Source: Bacteroidota bacterium (GTDB lineage: Bacteria > Bacteroidota > Bacteroidia > B-17B0 > Aurantibacillaceae). Taken from it: a stretch of 64,000 bases of DNA. Positions within the stretch are counted from its first letter, which is position 1, and every line of letters starts with the position of its first letter. The DNA lies in NCBI GenBank assembly GCA_013298715.1, contig JAAFIQ010000016.1:24407-88406 (forward strand), read 5' to 3'. Positions 56,624 to 64,000 of the stretch are shown here, piece by piece. A program made the position numbers and the translations under genes. Under the pieces are notes generated by a model. That model had not been told where the DNA came from. It ran no database searches and saw nothing but the letters and a program-made list of their open reading frames with translations.

Positions 56624-57337
56624 TTACAAATTCACTTCATCATCCGCAAAGCTACTGGCGCTTGTTCCGCTGTAGCCTAAACGCTTTCCAGTGCGTAATG
56701 AATTACTATTTGCTTTTTCTTGAATTTCCATAACACTTACTTGACGCACGGCATCAAATGGTGGCGTGAATAAATCAAAAGAAACTGCAAAAATTACTAG
56801 CTCATTTACTATATCGTTTAAATTATCTTTTGTAATTGCTTCTGCACTAAAATTGGCATAGCGGTAACCTAAATGAGTACGGGTTTCTACAAAAAATTTA
56901 CGTTCACGGTTCACAAAAATGCGTGCAATTAAATAGCCCAAATCGTTTAGGCGATTGTATTTAAAACTATCCGCCAAAAAATTATATACGTTTATTATTC
57001 CACAATAAGAATTAAGTTCATTGCCCTTCACATAACCACTTTTAAACATTGGATGACTTCTATCAAACTCAAATACGTTGGTGTGCATGTAAAAATCCAA
57101 CACATCGCCAGCCACTTTTAATTGCATGCTTTGCGGATTGACATCTTTATAATTAATGTTTACTCGTTTATCTACTTGCACCATTTCTTTGCTCAACTCT
57201 TCGGCTCTATCTCTTATCAATTCTTTTAACTCGTTAAAAACCGCTACTGTGTTACTAAACACATCTTGTTTCATTACGGATTTTTCGGATAAAAGTTTAA
57301 TAATGGTTTCTTTTTGATTTTGATTTGGATTACTCAT
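56624..57337 (-). CDS. Conserved-looking hypothetical protein downstream of proS
   Basis: A 237-aa soluble protein, without signal peptide. It begins with helices (NQKETIIKLLSEKSVMKQ) and then a mixed domain with aromatic strands (DFYMHTNVFEFD, YRYANFSAEAITK). The last 30 residues are Ser/Gly-rich with a short acidic end. It starts 12 nt after proS. I do not recognise the family, and its link to either proS or the condensin operon is unknown. Confidence 0.6.
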   Translation of the reverse strand: MSNPNQNQKETIIKLLSEKSVMKQDVFSNTVAVFNELKELIRDRAEELSKEMVQVDKRVNINYKDVNPQSMQLKVAGDVLDFYMHTNVFEFDRSHPMFKSGYVKGNELNSYCGIINVYNFLADSFKYNRLNDLGYLIARIFVNRERKFFVETRTHLGYRYANFSAEAITKDNLNDIVNELVIFAVSFDLFTPPFDAVRQVSVMEIQEKANSNSLRTGKRLGYSGTSASSFADDEVNL

Positions 57338-57349
57338 AATAATTCGTTT

Positions 57350-58828
57350 TTAATAAGCACGCGCAAATAATACTTTTTGTGTGCTTGGTTTTCCGCTATA
57401 TATACAAACACCTGCTTCTTGCAAATTGTTTAAAGGAATACAACGAATGGTTGCTTTTGTTTCTTCTTTAATTTTTTCTTCTGTTTCAGGCGTGCCATCC
57501 CAGTGAGCATAAACAAAACCAGTTTTTTCATCTAAGGTTTTTTTAAACTCTTCAAAGGTGTTTACATGCGTTGTTAAATTTGCCTGACGTGCTTTTGCCC
57601 GTTCAAACAAATTTGATTGTATGTCAACCAATAATTTTTCAATATATGTCTCAATTTCTGAAATAGATATAACTTCTTTGGTTAAATTATCTCTTCGAGC
57701 CACTTCTACAGTACCGTTTGCTAAATCGCGCTCACCAATAGCAACGCGCACTGGCACACCTTTTAGTTCGTGTTCTGCAAATTTAAAACCTGGTCGGTAA
57801 GAGTCGCGGTTATCATACTTAACAGAAATATTTTTTTGTTTTAAATTATTTTTAATGGTGTTTGCTAAGTCTGTAATTTTAGCCAAACCTTCTTCTGTTT
57901 TATGAATTGGAACAATAACAACATGCGTTGGTGCTAACTTAGGAGGGATTATTAATCCATTATCATCGCTATGACTCATAATTAATGCACCCATTAACCG
58001 TGTGCTAACGCCCCAGCTTGTAGCCCAAACATATTCTTGTTTATTTTCTTTGGTTACATATTTTACATCAAAGGCTTTTGCAAAATTTTGCCCTAAAAAA
58101 TGCGATGTTCCAGCCTGCAATGCTTTCCCATCTTGCATTAAGGCTTCTATACAATAAGTTTCATCAGCTCCTGCAAAACGCTCATTAGCTGTTTTTTTAC
58201 CTTTTACTACAGGAACTGCCATCCAGTTTTCAACAAAATCCGCATACACTTCCAACATTTTTTCAGTTTCTTCAATGGCCTCTTCCTTTGTTGCATGAGC
58301 TGTGTGGCCTTCTTGCCATAAAAATTCTGAGGTTCTCAAAAACAAACGTGTTCGCATTTCCCAGCGCACCACATTTGCCCATTGGTTTACCAAGATTGGT
58401 AAATCGCGGTAACTTTCAATCCAGCCTTTGTAAGTATTCCAAATGATAGCCTCGCTTGTAGGGCGAACAATTAATTCTTCCTCTAATTTTGCCTCAGGAT
58501 CTACTATTAATTTACCCGCATTTTTAGGGTCAGTTTTAAGTCTGTAGTGTGTTACAACGGCACATTCTTTTGCAAAACCCTCGGCATTTTTTTCTTCAGC
58601 TTCAAACAAACTTTTTGGTATAAAAAGTGGAAAGTAGGCATTTACGTGCCCTGTGTCTTTAAACATTTTATCTAATACGTGTTGCATATTTTCCCAAATT
58701 GCATACCCGTGTGGTTTAATAACCATACACCCTCTAACGCTACTATGGTCGGCCAAATCTGCCTGCACCACAATATCATTGTACCATTTACTATAATCCT
58801 CTTCGCGTTTTGTTATTCCTTGCGCCAT
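57350..58828 (-). CDS. proS: Prolyl-tRNA synthetase, short archaeal/eukaryote-like type
   Basis: A 492-aa class II synthetase that charges tRNA-Pro. Class II motif 2 is [20 protein letters not shown], with motif 1 and motif 3 also readable ([25 protein letters not shown]). The anticodon-binding domain follows. The insertion domain of the E. coli type is absent, as expected for the archaeal-type enzyme common in Bacteroidetes. First gene of a probable three-gene transcript. Confidence 0.95.
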   Translation of the reverse strand: MAQGITKREEDYSKWYNDIVVQADLADHSSVRGCMVIKPHGYAIWENMQHVLDKMFKDTGHVNAYFPLFIPKSLFEAEEKNAEGFAKECAVVTHYRLKTDPKNAGKLIVDPEAKLEEELIVRPTSEAIIWNTYKGWIESYRDLPILVNQWANVVRWEMRTRLFLRTSEFLWQEGHTAHATKEEAIEETEKMLEVYADFVENWMAVPVVKGKKTANERFAGADETYCIEALMQDGKALQAGTSHFLGQNFAKAFDVKYVTKENKQEYVWATSWGVSTRLMGALIMSHSDDNGLIIPPKLAPTHVVIVPIHKTEEGLAKITDLANTIKNNLKQKNISVKYDNRDSYRPGFKFAEHELKGVPVRVAIGERDLANGTVEVARRDNLTKEVISISEIETYIEKLLVDIQSNLFERAKARQANLTTHVNTFEEFKKTLDEKTGFVYAHWDGTPETEEKIKEETKATIRCIPLNNLQEAGVCIYSGKPSTQKVLFARAY

Positions 58829-58944
58829 AAAATGTGTTAAAACTTTTGTTTGTTGTTAAATTATAAACTTTTGTTACCTGTTTTTGGTTCTAATTTCGTA
58901 AATTTACATATAAATTTTCCACTCATTCATTTAAAATTATCAAA

Positions 58945-60246
58945 ATGAAAAATTCAGTTTTAACATTACTTTTTGCGAGTTCACTTCTGGTTTCTTGCAA
59001 AGTATCGCAAATACAAAGTTATAGCGATGATGTATACGCAAATCCGAAGGAAGAACGCGAATTAGCAAGGCTTGCTAAGGAGGCAGAAGAGAAAAAAATT
59101 AAAGAGGCTAACGAGAAGCAGCAAGCTGAAAGACTTGCCCAAGCAGAACGTGATGCTAAAAATCCATGGTACCAAGATCCTAGTTACAGTAGCGATGATT
59201 ATTACGATAACGCTTACGCTGCAAAGTTGCGCCGTTTCCATGATCCATTAAACGGGGTAGGTTACTACGACAATTATTACACCAATCAATATTATTATAC
59301 TCAAAACCCAAATGTATGGGGAAGTAGCATTTATACTACTTATAATTGGATGCCAAGCAGCACATTTAATAACGGTTGGGGCGTAAGTTACGGTAATGGA
59401 TGGAACAATGGTTGGAATAATAATTGCTGGAGTTGCCCAAATAATGGTTGGAATAATAATGTGGGTTGGAATAATGGATGGAACAATGGATGGAACAACA
59501 ATTGCTGGAATTGCCCAAATAATGGCTGGAATAATAATATGAGTTGGAATAACGGTTGGAACAACAACTTGGGTTGGAACAATGGTTGGAACAATGGTTG
59601 GAACAATAATGGATGGAATAACGGATGGAATAATAACAATGGATGGAATAATAATAATTGGGGCTATTTTAATAGTTTCGATCCTAATAGTGGTTACGCC
59701 AACGGGCCGCGTGGTGCGGGTGTAGGAGGCAGTAATTCAGCACGTGGTTCTTTCGCAGGAATGGAGGTTCCAAAAGAAGGACAAAGTATTAGAGAGCAAT
59801 ACATTAACGAGGTTGTAAAAAATCAAGAGTCTACGCAACGTTTTTCTAACTCACCAAGAAGTACGATTAGTAATGGCAACAGCAATGGCGTTAACACCAA
59901 TCCTCGCTCTACAATAAATGAGAATAATTCTTCAAATACAAATTATAACAGTTCTCCAAACAATGGCAGTTCTAGTTCGCCTCGTAATACAGTTTCTGTA
60001 GATAATGGAAATTCTTCTAATTCTAATTCTTCTAGCAGTAATCCAAGAGGAAACACTGGTACGCCAAGAGCTACGATTAATAACAACAACACTACATCTA
60101 ATCAAAATCAAAGTACCGAAAAAAGTGGTTGGGGAAATGGTGGGTTTTGGAACTCGGGCGGATCTTCGGGTAGTAGCGGAGGTTCTGGTGGTTCTTCGAG
60201 TCCTCGTGGTGGTGGCAGTGGTGGAGGAAGAAATAGTCCACGTTAA
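58945..60246 (+). CDS. Lipoprotein with GWNN repeats and Ser/Asn/Gly-rich tail
   Basis: A 433-aa lipoprotein (lipobox SLLVSC, Cys18). After a charged helical stretch (EERELARLAKEAEEKK) it has about 90 residues of GWNN and NGWNNG repeats, including two near-copies of NCWxCPNNGW. A 165-residue Ser/Asn/Arg-rich tail with spaced PR-S/N-T motifs follows, then a Gly/Ser tail. Low complexity makes function unpredictable; an extended or self-associating surface protein is plausible. The repeats may vary in number by slippage. It is followed 6 bp later by the FadL-type gene. Confidence 0.7.
   Translation: MKNSVLTLLFASSLLVSCKVSQIQSYSDDVYANPKEERELARLAKEAEEKKIKEANEKQQAERLAQAERDAKNPWYQDPSYSSDDYYDNAYAAKLRRFHDPLNGVGYYDNYYTNQYYYTQNPNVWGSSIYTTYNWMPSSTFNNGWGVSYGNGWNNGWNNNCWSCPNNGWNNNVGWNNGWNNGWNNNCWNCPNNGWNNNMSWNNGWNNNLGWNNGWNNGWNNNGWNNGWNNNNGWNNNNWGYFNSFDPNSGYANGPRGAGVGGSNSARGSFAGMEVPKEGQSIREQYINEVVKNQESTQRFSNSPRSTISNGNSNGVNTNPRSTINENNSSNTNYNSSPNNGSSSSPRNTVSVDNGNSSNSNSSSSNPRGNTGTPRATINNNNTTSNQNQSTEKSGWGNGGFWNSGGSSGSSGGSGGSSSPRGGGSGGGRNSPR
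59391..59664 (+). repeat. In-frame DNA repeats coding for GWNN units
   Basis: Short near-identical units of the ggatggaacaat / ggttggaataat kind recur about 20 times, with small variants between them. Such tracts can gain or lose units by slippage, changing the protein length in steps of four residues. Confidence 0.75.
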
Positions 60247-60251
60247 CTTTT

Positions 60252-61793
60252 ATGCTTAATAAACTTCTTGTTTATCTCTTTGTACTTTTAATTCCATTTT
60301 TTGTTAAAGCACAAAATGATTTAGATGCATTGCGTTACTCTAGATATGGCGTAAACGGTACATCGCGCTTTACTGCAATGGGCGGGGCTTTTGGCGCCGT
60401 TGGTGCTGATGTTAGTTGTGCAAGTTTTAATCCTGCAGGTTTGGCTTTGTTTAGAAAAGGTGACGTTGCTTTAGGACTGGGATTAAGGGTTGGTAGTTTT
60501 ACAACCGATTTGTACAATAATAAAATTACAAGCCCAACTGTAAATTTTGTTTTTAATAATTTTGGAATTGCAACAGTACTCAAGGATAATAGTTTTAAAA
60601 AGAATAATAGAAACATATTAGCTTACTCACAAACACAACATCAAAATTTTAACACCACTTATGAAATGGGAGGCAATACAAATAATTCTTCTATTGCTAA
60701 AGATATGCTCAACATTGCCGTTACTAAAGGCTCCAATCCAGGAAATTTGAACCAGAGCTATGAAGGTTTAGGATTTAATAATTTACTTTTGGATACAGTT
60801 TTTGAGAAATATTACTCATTTGTTGATTTAAAAAGAACTGTAAAACAAAGTCGCTCAATTAATTTGAAAGGCAAACAAGCGGAAAGAAATATTAGCTATG
60901 CCTATTCAGGTAATGACGATTTTTATTTTGGTATAAGTTTGGGTATACCAAAAGTTGAATACGAATCTACAATAACGCATACTGAAGCTGATGAGAAAGA
61001 TAGTATGCGCATCGTACAAACATCGCCTACTAATTACTCAACTACATACACATCTGCTCCACCTGAATTTAACGATGTTTATAGAGATTACCTAGGCTTT
61101 AATAGCTTAACTTATACAGAATACTTTAAAACTACAGGAAATGGTTTTAATCTTAAAATTGGTGGTATTTTTCGGGCAGCTGAATTTGTAAGACTTGGCG
61201 CTTATGTTCATTCTCCAACCATACTTAATTTAACGGATGTATATTATAATGAACTTTCTACCAGCTGGGATAAACAACTAACAAATCCTATTATTGGCAA
61301 AGTTCCTGAAAACGGAGGAACCTACAAATACGTAATTACCACCCCAGGAAGATTTGGATTATGCGCCTCATACATTTACAAAAAATTTGCTGTTTTTGCT
61401 CTTGATTATGAAAGTACAAATTATGGCAGAGCCCTTATTACATCGAGCGATGGAGCAAGTGTGTTTGCGGGTGTTAATGCAGTTATTAAAAATAAATACA
61501 AACGTGGGCATAATATTAGGGCTGGTGCAGAATTTAACATAAAACCTGTGTTTATTCGATTAGGTTACAACTACCAAAGCGGTCCGTTTGGATTGAATGC
61601 TGGCAATAATTTAGCAAGGCACATACCAAGCGTTGGTATTGGATTTAAAAATGAAAAGGGAATGTATATCGATTTTCATTACTCGCAGCTACTTGGCAGG
61701 GAGGATTATTTTTTATTCTCTACACTTGATACTAAAACTAATTTAAACTTTGCAATTGTAAATCTTGGTGTAACCGCAGGAATAAAGTTTTAA
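60252..61793 (+). CDS. OmpP1/FadL-like outer-membrane barrel
   Basis: A 513-aa exported protein with signal peptide ending in FFVKAQ. The FadL/TodX-type N-terminus is seen in GTSRFTAMGGAFGAVGAD and the NPAGLALF motif. Many aromatic beta-strands follow (YDFHYSQLLG-type pattern) up to a terminal barrel strand NLGVTAGIKF. Relatives import long-chain fatty acids or hydrophobic compounds. It starts 6 bp after the GWNN lipoprotein gene, so the two are co-transcribed. Its stop overlaps that of tsaC by 4 bp in convergent orientation. Confidence 0.8.
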   Translation: MLNKLLVYLFVLLIPFFVKAQNDLDALRYSRYGVNGTSRFTAMGGAFGAVGADVSCASFNPAGLALFRKGDVALGLGLRVGSFTTDLYNNKITSPTVNFVFNNFGIATVLKDNSFKKNNRNILAYSQTQHQNFNTTYEMGGNTNNSSIAKDMLNIAVTKGSNPGNLNQSYEGLGFNNLLLDTVFEKYYSFVDLKRTVKQSRSINLKGKQAERNISYAYSGNDDFYFGISLGIPKVEYESTITHTEADEKDSMRIVQTSPTNYSTTYTSAPPEFNDVYRDYLGFNSLTYTEYFKTTGNGFNLKIGGIFRAAEFVRLGAYVHSPTILNLTDVYYNELSTSWDKQLTNPIIGKVPENGGTYKYVITTPGRFGLCASYIYKKFAVFALDYESTNYGRALITSSDGASVFAGVNAVIKNKYKRGHNIRAGAEFNIKPVFIRLGYNYQSGPFGLNAGNNLARHIPSVGIGFKNEKGMYIDFHYSQLLGREDYFLFSTLDTKTNLNFAIVNLGVTAGIKF

Positions 61794-62752
61794 TTTGTTG
61801 AAACACTTGCCCGTTGCAATCTATCATTAACTGCTAAGCCTAAACCAGTTTGTTCAACAAAGCTTGCAATTACAATTTCAGAATCACATTCATCAGCGAT
61901 CCTTAAATAGTTAAATAAATTTAATGCAGCCTCTTTCAGATTTTTTGATCGCGAAAGATTAAACACAACATCGCCTGATTTAATCTTGGGTTCATCTCCA
62001 AAACAAATAACGGCGAGTTTTTTATTTTTGTATTGATTTACTAATTCCTCCAAATCGCCTATAAATAAAGGTTTTTTAGGGGCGTAATGACTTTTTAATT
62101 GCCCTGGTGCTTTTGGGTTACTTGAATGATTTATTTTTAATTCTACTTTACCAATTACAGATTCAATATCTGAAATGGATAAACCACCTAAACGATAAAT
62201 GCATACAATGTCATCCTCTACCCCAACAATAGTGCTCTCTAAACCTACATTACAACTACCGCCATCTAAAATATAATTTATTTTATGACCTAATTGTTTT
62301 TGCACGTGCAACGCAGTTGTTGGACTTATGTAACCAAAAGGATTGGCGCTTGGGGCAGCTAATGGAAAATCAAGTTGATTTAATAAACTTAACGTTACAG
62401 AATGATTTGGTATACGTACAGCAATAGTTGCCAATCCCGACGTTACGATTGATGGTACATTATTTTTTTTGGGGAGAAGCAACGTTAGTGGTCCTGGCCA
62501 AAATGTTTGTGCTAGTTGTTGTAATTTTTTGTTGTTTAAATCCGCATATAAACTAATAGAAGTGATGCTTGGTAAATGAATGATGAGCGGATCAAAAAAT
62601 GGGCGTTGTTTTGCTTCAAAAATTTTTAAAACAGCTTCTTCTTTTAAGGCATTGGCTGCTAGGCCATACACCGTTTCGGTTGGTATAGCCACTAAAGCGT
62701 TGTTTCTTAATTGATTTATTGCTTCTGAAATAGTAGTGCCAATTAAAGCCAT
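61790..62752 (-). CDS. tsaC: Threonylcarbamoyl-AMP synthase (Sua5/TsaC type)
   Basis: A 320-aa enzyme forming threonylcarbamoyl-AMP from Thr, bicarbonate and ATP for t6A tRNA modification. The YrdC domain shows ALVAIPTETVYGLAANA, KQRPFFDPLIIHL, WPGPLTLLLPK and LAAPSANPFGYISPT. The extra C-terminal 100 residues make it the two-domain Sua5 form. A TAACTTTG lies just before the ATG and is too close to be a normal promoter. Convergent with the FadL-type gene and divergent from the DUF1761 gene. Confidence 0.92.
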   Translation of the reverse strand: MALIGTTISEAINQLRNNALVAIPTETVYGLAANALKEEAVLKIFEAKQRPFFDPLIIHLPSITSISLYADLNNKKLQQLAQTFWPGPLTLLLPKKNNVPSIVTSGLATIAVRIPNHSVTLSLLNQLDFPLAAPSANPFGYISPTTALHVQKQLGHKINYILDGGSCNVGLESTIVGVEDDIVCIYRLGGLSISDIESVIGKVELKINHSSNPKAPGQLKSHYAPKKPLFIGDLEELVNQYKNKKLAVICFGDEPKIKSGDVVFNLSRSKNLKEAALNLFNYLRIADECDSEIVIASFVEQTGLGLAVNDRLQRASVSTN

Positions 62753-62816
62753 GTTTCAAAGTTAGTATTTTATAAGATTTTATGTACTTTTATAGCATAA
62801 CAATCAAACAAACTCT

Positions 62817-63308
62817 ATGAATATTTTAGCAATTTTAACTTCGGCAATTATTCCATTAATAATTGGTTTTATTTGGTACAACCCTAAAGTGCTTGGCAAT
62901 GCTTGGATGAAGGCGAGCGGCTTAACTGAAGACAAATTAAAAACAGGAAACCTATTTTTGATTTTTTTACTCACTTTTATATTAAGTTTTTTGTTTGCGG
63001 CCGTTATGCAAATGTTGGTTATTCATCAATTGCACGTAGGCTCCATGTTGTTTAAGCAACCTTTCCAAGATCCTTCAACCCCTGTAGGCGCCTTATACAA
63101 AGAGTTGATGGAAAATTACGGAACAGGTTACCGAACGTTTAAACACGGCGCTTTTCACGGTTTTTTTGCAGGCTTATTTTTAGCTACGCCCATTATTGCC
63201 ATCACCTCTATGTTTGAAAGAAAAGGTTTTAAATACATCGCAATCCACGCTGGCTACTGGATTATTTGTATGCTATTAATGGGCGGAGTGCTGAGTGCCT
63301 GGGCTTAG
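62817..63308 (+). CDS. DUF1761 family membrane protein
   Basis: A 163-aa protein with four membrane helices (about residues 3-20, 45-67, 117-135 and 142-160). The IIGFIWYNPKVLGNAWMKASG start and the GAFHGFFAGLFLATPI block match DUF1761, a family of unknown function. It is divergent from tsaC with about 65 bp between start codons. The IS remnants begin just past its stop. Confidence 0.8.
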   Translation: MNILAILTSAIIPLIIGFIWYNPKVLGNAWMKASGLTEDKLKTGNLFLIFLLTFILSFLFAAVMQMLVIHQLHVGSMLFKQPFQDPSTPVGALYKELMENYGTGYRTFKHGAFHGFFAGLFLATPIIAITSMFERKGFKYIAIHAGYWIICMLLMGGVLSAWA

Positions 63309-63508
63309 ACTTTTTTGGCTATATCTTTTTTGTAGGAGTTACGAATTGAAAAGTACAAACCAAATAAAACATTGAATGTCTCTATCTTTTGTTCAAACCT
63401 TCCAATACCTGTATTACCATTAGTTGATACTATCCTAACGTTATAAAATTTTGCAGTAGTAGATAAATAATTAAGACTAATACCAAATACAAATATTATA
63501 TAGCCCAA
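63305..63508 (-). pseudogene. Possible C-terminal remnant of a host gene next to the IS630 fragment
   Basis: A 67-codon open frame overlaps the end of the IS630 transposase fragment. Its sequence (LNYLSTTAKFYNVRIV, FNVLFGLYFSIRN) looks like the end of an outer-membrane or surface protein, so it may be the stump of a gene cut by the IS. This is a weak call; it could also be chance. Confidence 0.25.
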
Positions 63509-63909
63509 TCTATTGACGAAAAAATATAGCTATAAGCACAAGCTGATATTATTATATTTTTAGTTAAACTTTGAGTTTGGCATTTAATAAATTCAGATAG
63601 TTCATCAAGTGTATTAAAAAGTTTATTAGTAAAATCTTGTTTTATAATTTGCCATATTCTTTCCGCAGGATTGAGTTCAGGGCTATAAGGTGGCAAAAAC
63701 ACTAAAATTATGTTCTCTGGTATTTTTAGTTTTTCTGCCTTATGAAAGGCGCCGTTCTCTAGCGCTATAATTTTAAGTTCGTTTTTGTTTTGTTTTGAAA
63801 ATTCATTCAAATAAATTTGAAATGTTTCGGTACTGCAAAAAGGTAGTTCTAATAGAAAGCTATCACCATTAATCCCAGATTACGTAATAGAAAAAAAGTG
63901 TTTAAATTA
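63496..63909 (-). pseudogene. IS630-family transposase remnant (DDE domain)
   Basis: The C-terminal half of an IS630 transposase is readable from 63879 down to 63496: GDSFLLELPFC, then LENGAFHKAEKL with the expected catalytic Asp replaced by Glu, and the LPPYSPELNPAERIW motif with the final catalytic Glu. Upstream, the same frame continues through a TAA (63880-63882) as FKHFFSIT and meets another TAA at 63907-63909. The N-terminal half is missing. The sequence then changes to a probable IS1380 end at 63910. Nonsense codon, truncation and changed Asp show that it is dead. Confidence 0.75.
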
Positions 63910-64000
63910 CCTGAATAAATCCTAACGCTTAGCATTAGAAAATTTTTCATATGGAATTCGATGTATCGTACACTAACAAAGAGATTACGCCTTGGGGCGG
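63910..64000 (+). mobile_element. Left end of an IS1380-family element, running off the window
   Basis: The IS630 coding similarity stops at 63909. A different sequence begins with cctgaataaatcc, a likely terminal repeat, followed 40 bp later by an IS1380-like transposase start. The right end is outside the window, so the terminal repeat and target duplication could not be confirmed. Confidence 0.55.
63951..64000 (+). CDS. IS1380-family transposase, N-terminus only (cut by the window end)
   Basis: The 16 complete codons read MEFDVSYTNKEITPWG and run into the window end. The KEITPWGG motif near the start is typical of IS1380-family transposases of Bacteroidetes. The ATG lies about 40 bp inside the presumed element end, as expected. 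Too short for more. Confidence 0.6.
   Translation, partial: MEFDVSYTNKEITPWG

Noticed and set aside
59388..59639. Pro/Leu/Phe-repeat protein on the minus strand
   Set aside because: It is the antisense of the GWNN repeat tract and open only because of the repeat.

Overview
The window is AT-rich chromosomal DNA from a member of the Bacteroidota (Bacteroidetes). The evidence is a type IX secretion (T9SS)/gliding cluster (a PorP/SprF-family protein followed by GldK, GldL, GldM and GldN), two large secreted proteins carrying T9SS type A and type B sorting domains, many lipoproteins ending their signal peptide in a Cys, DUF4293, DUF4476 and DUF4834 proteins, and promoters of the Bacteroidetes form (TTG, 19 bp, TAnnTTTG). 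Genus cannot be told from the sequence alone. No rRNA, tRNA or CRISPR array was seen.

Layout. 1-4 kb: icd, a DUF1543 protein, a class-V aminotransferase and cmk on the minus strand. 4-9.4 kb: a 2-oxoacid dehydrogenase E2, small lipoproteins, a ferritin-like diiron protein and an acetyltransferase. 9.4-23 kb: a DUF4476 protein, two T9SS cargo proteins, a long-form GAPDH, a LysM/M23 endopeptidase and a TPR sensor kinase. 22.9-25.2 kb: a trypsin-like protease gene lying between two copies of the 3' end of a glycosyltransferase gene. 25-30.4 kb: an esterase, dnaG, ruvX, a cytochrome c lipoprotein and a YfiT-type protein. 30.4-33.3 kb: a repeat-rich accessory patch with an IS200-like HUH transposase, two composite REP-like palindromes, a 53-bp tandem array and two orphan genes around a long palindromic element. 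33.3-38.6 kb: carB, a SpoIIE-type phosphatase, RidA and an RRM protein. 38.8-39.2 kb: two related long-hairpin elements whose stems covary. 39.2-45.8 kb: rpmE2 and the T9SS cluster. 46-48.6 kb: a glycosyltransferase, a small orphan and a frameshifted gene. 48.6-55.6 kb: a MukBEF/MksBEF-like condensin operon. 55.8-63.3 kb: proS and neighbours, a GWNN-repeat lipoprotein, an OmpP1/FadL-type barrel, tsaC and a DUF1761 protein. 63.3-64 kb: an IS630 remnant apparently interrupted by an IS1380-family element that runs off the window.

The most notable system is the condensin operon. Its order (kleisin-like, MukE-like, SMC-like) matches JetA-JetB-JetC of Wadjet plasmid-defence loci. No JetD nuclease gene is present, and a class II Fic gene sits between the kleisin and MukE-like genes with only 1 nt of spacing from the former. 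The second theme is abundant structured repeat DNA: an HUH transposase with REP-like palindromes, and three other kinds of long self-complementary elements. At least one of these shows a compensatory base-pair change between copies.

Together the T9SS genes and their two cargo proteins link secretion machinery and substrates in one window. The rest is mostly housekeeping. Several genes appear to start with TTG or GTG (dnaG, ruvX, both genes flanking the Fic junction apart, the 24 kb glycosyltransferase, the M23 peptidase and the SpoIIE phosphatase among them), so ATG-only start calls would be wrong here.
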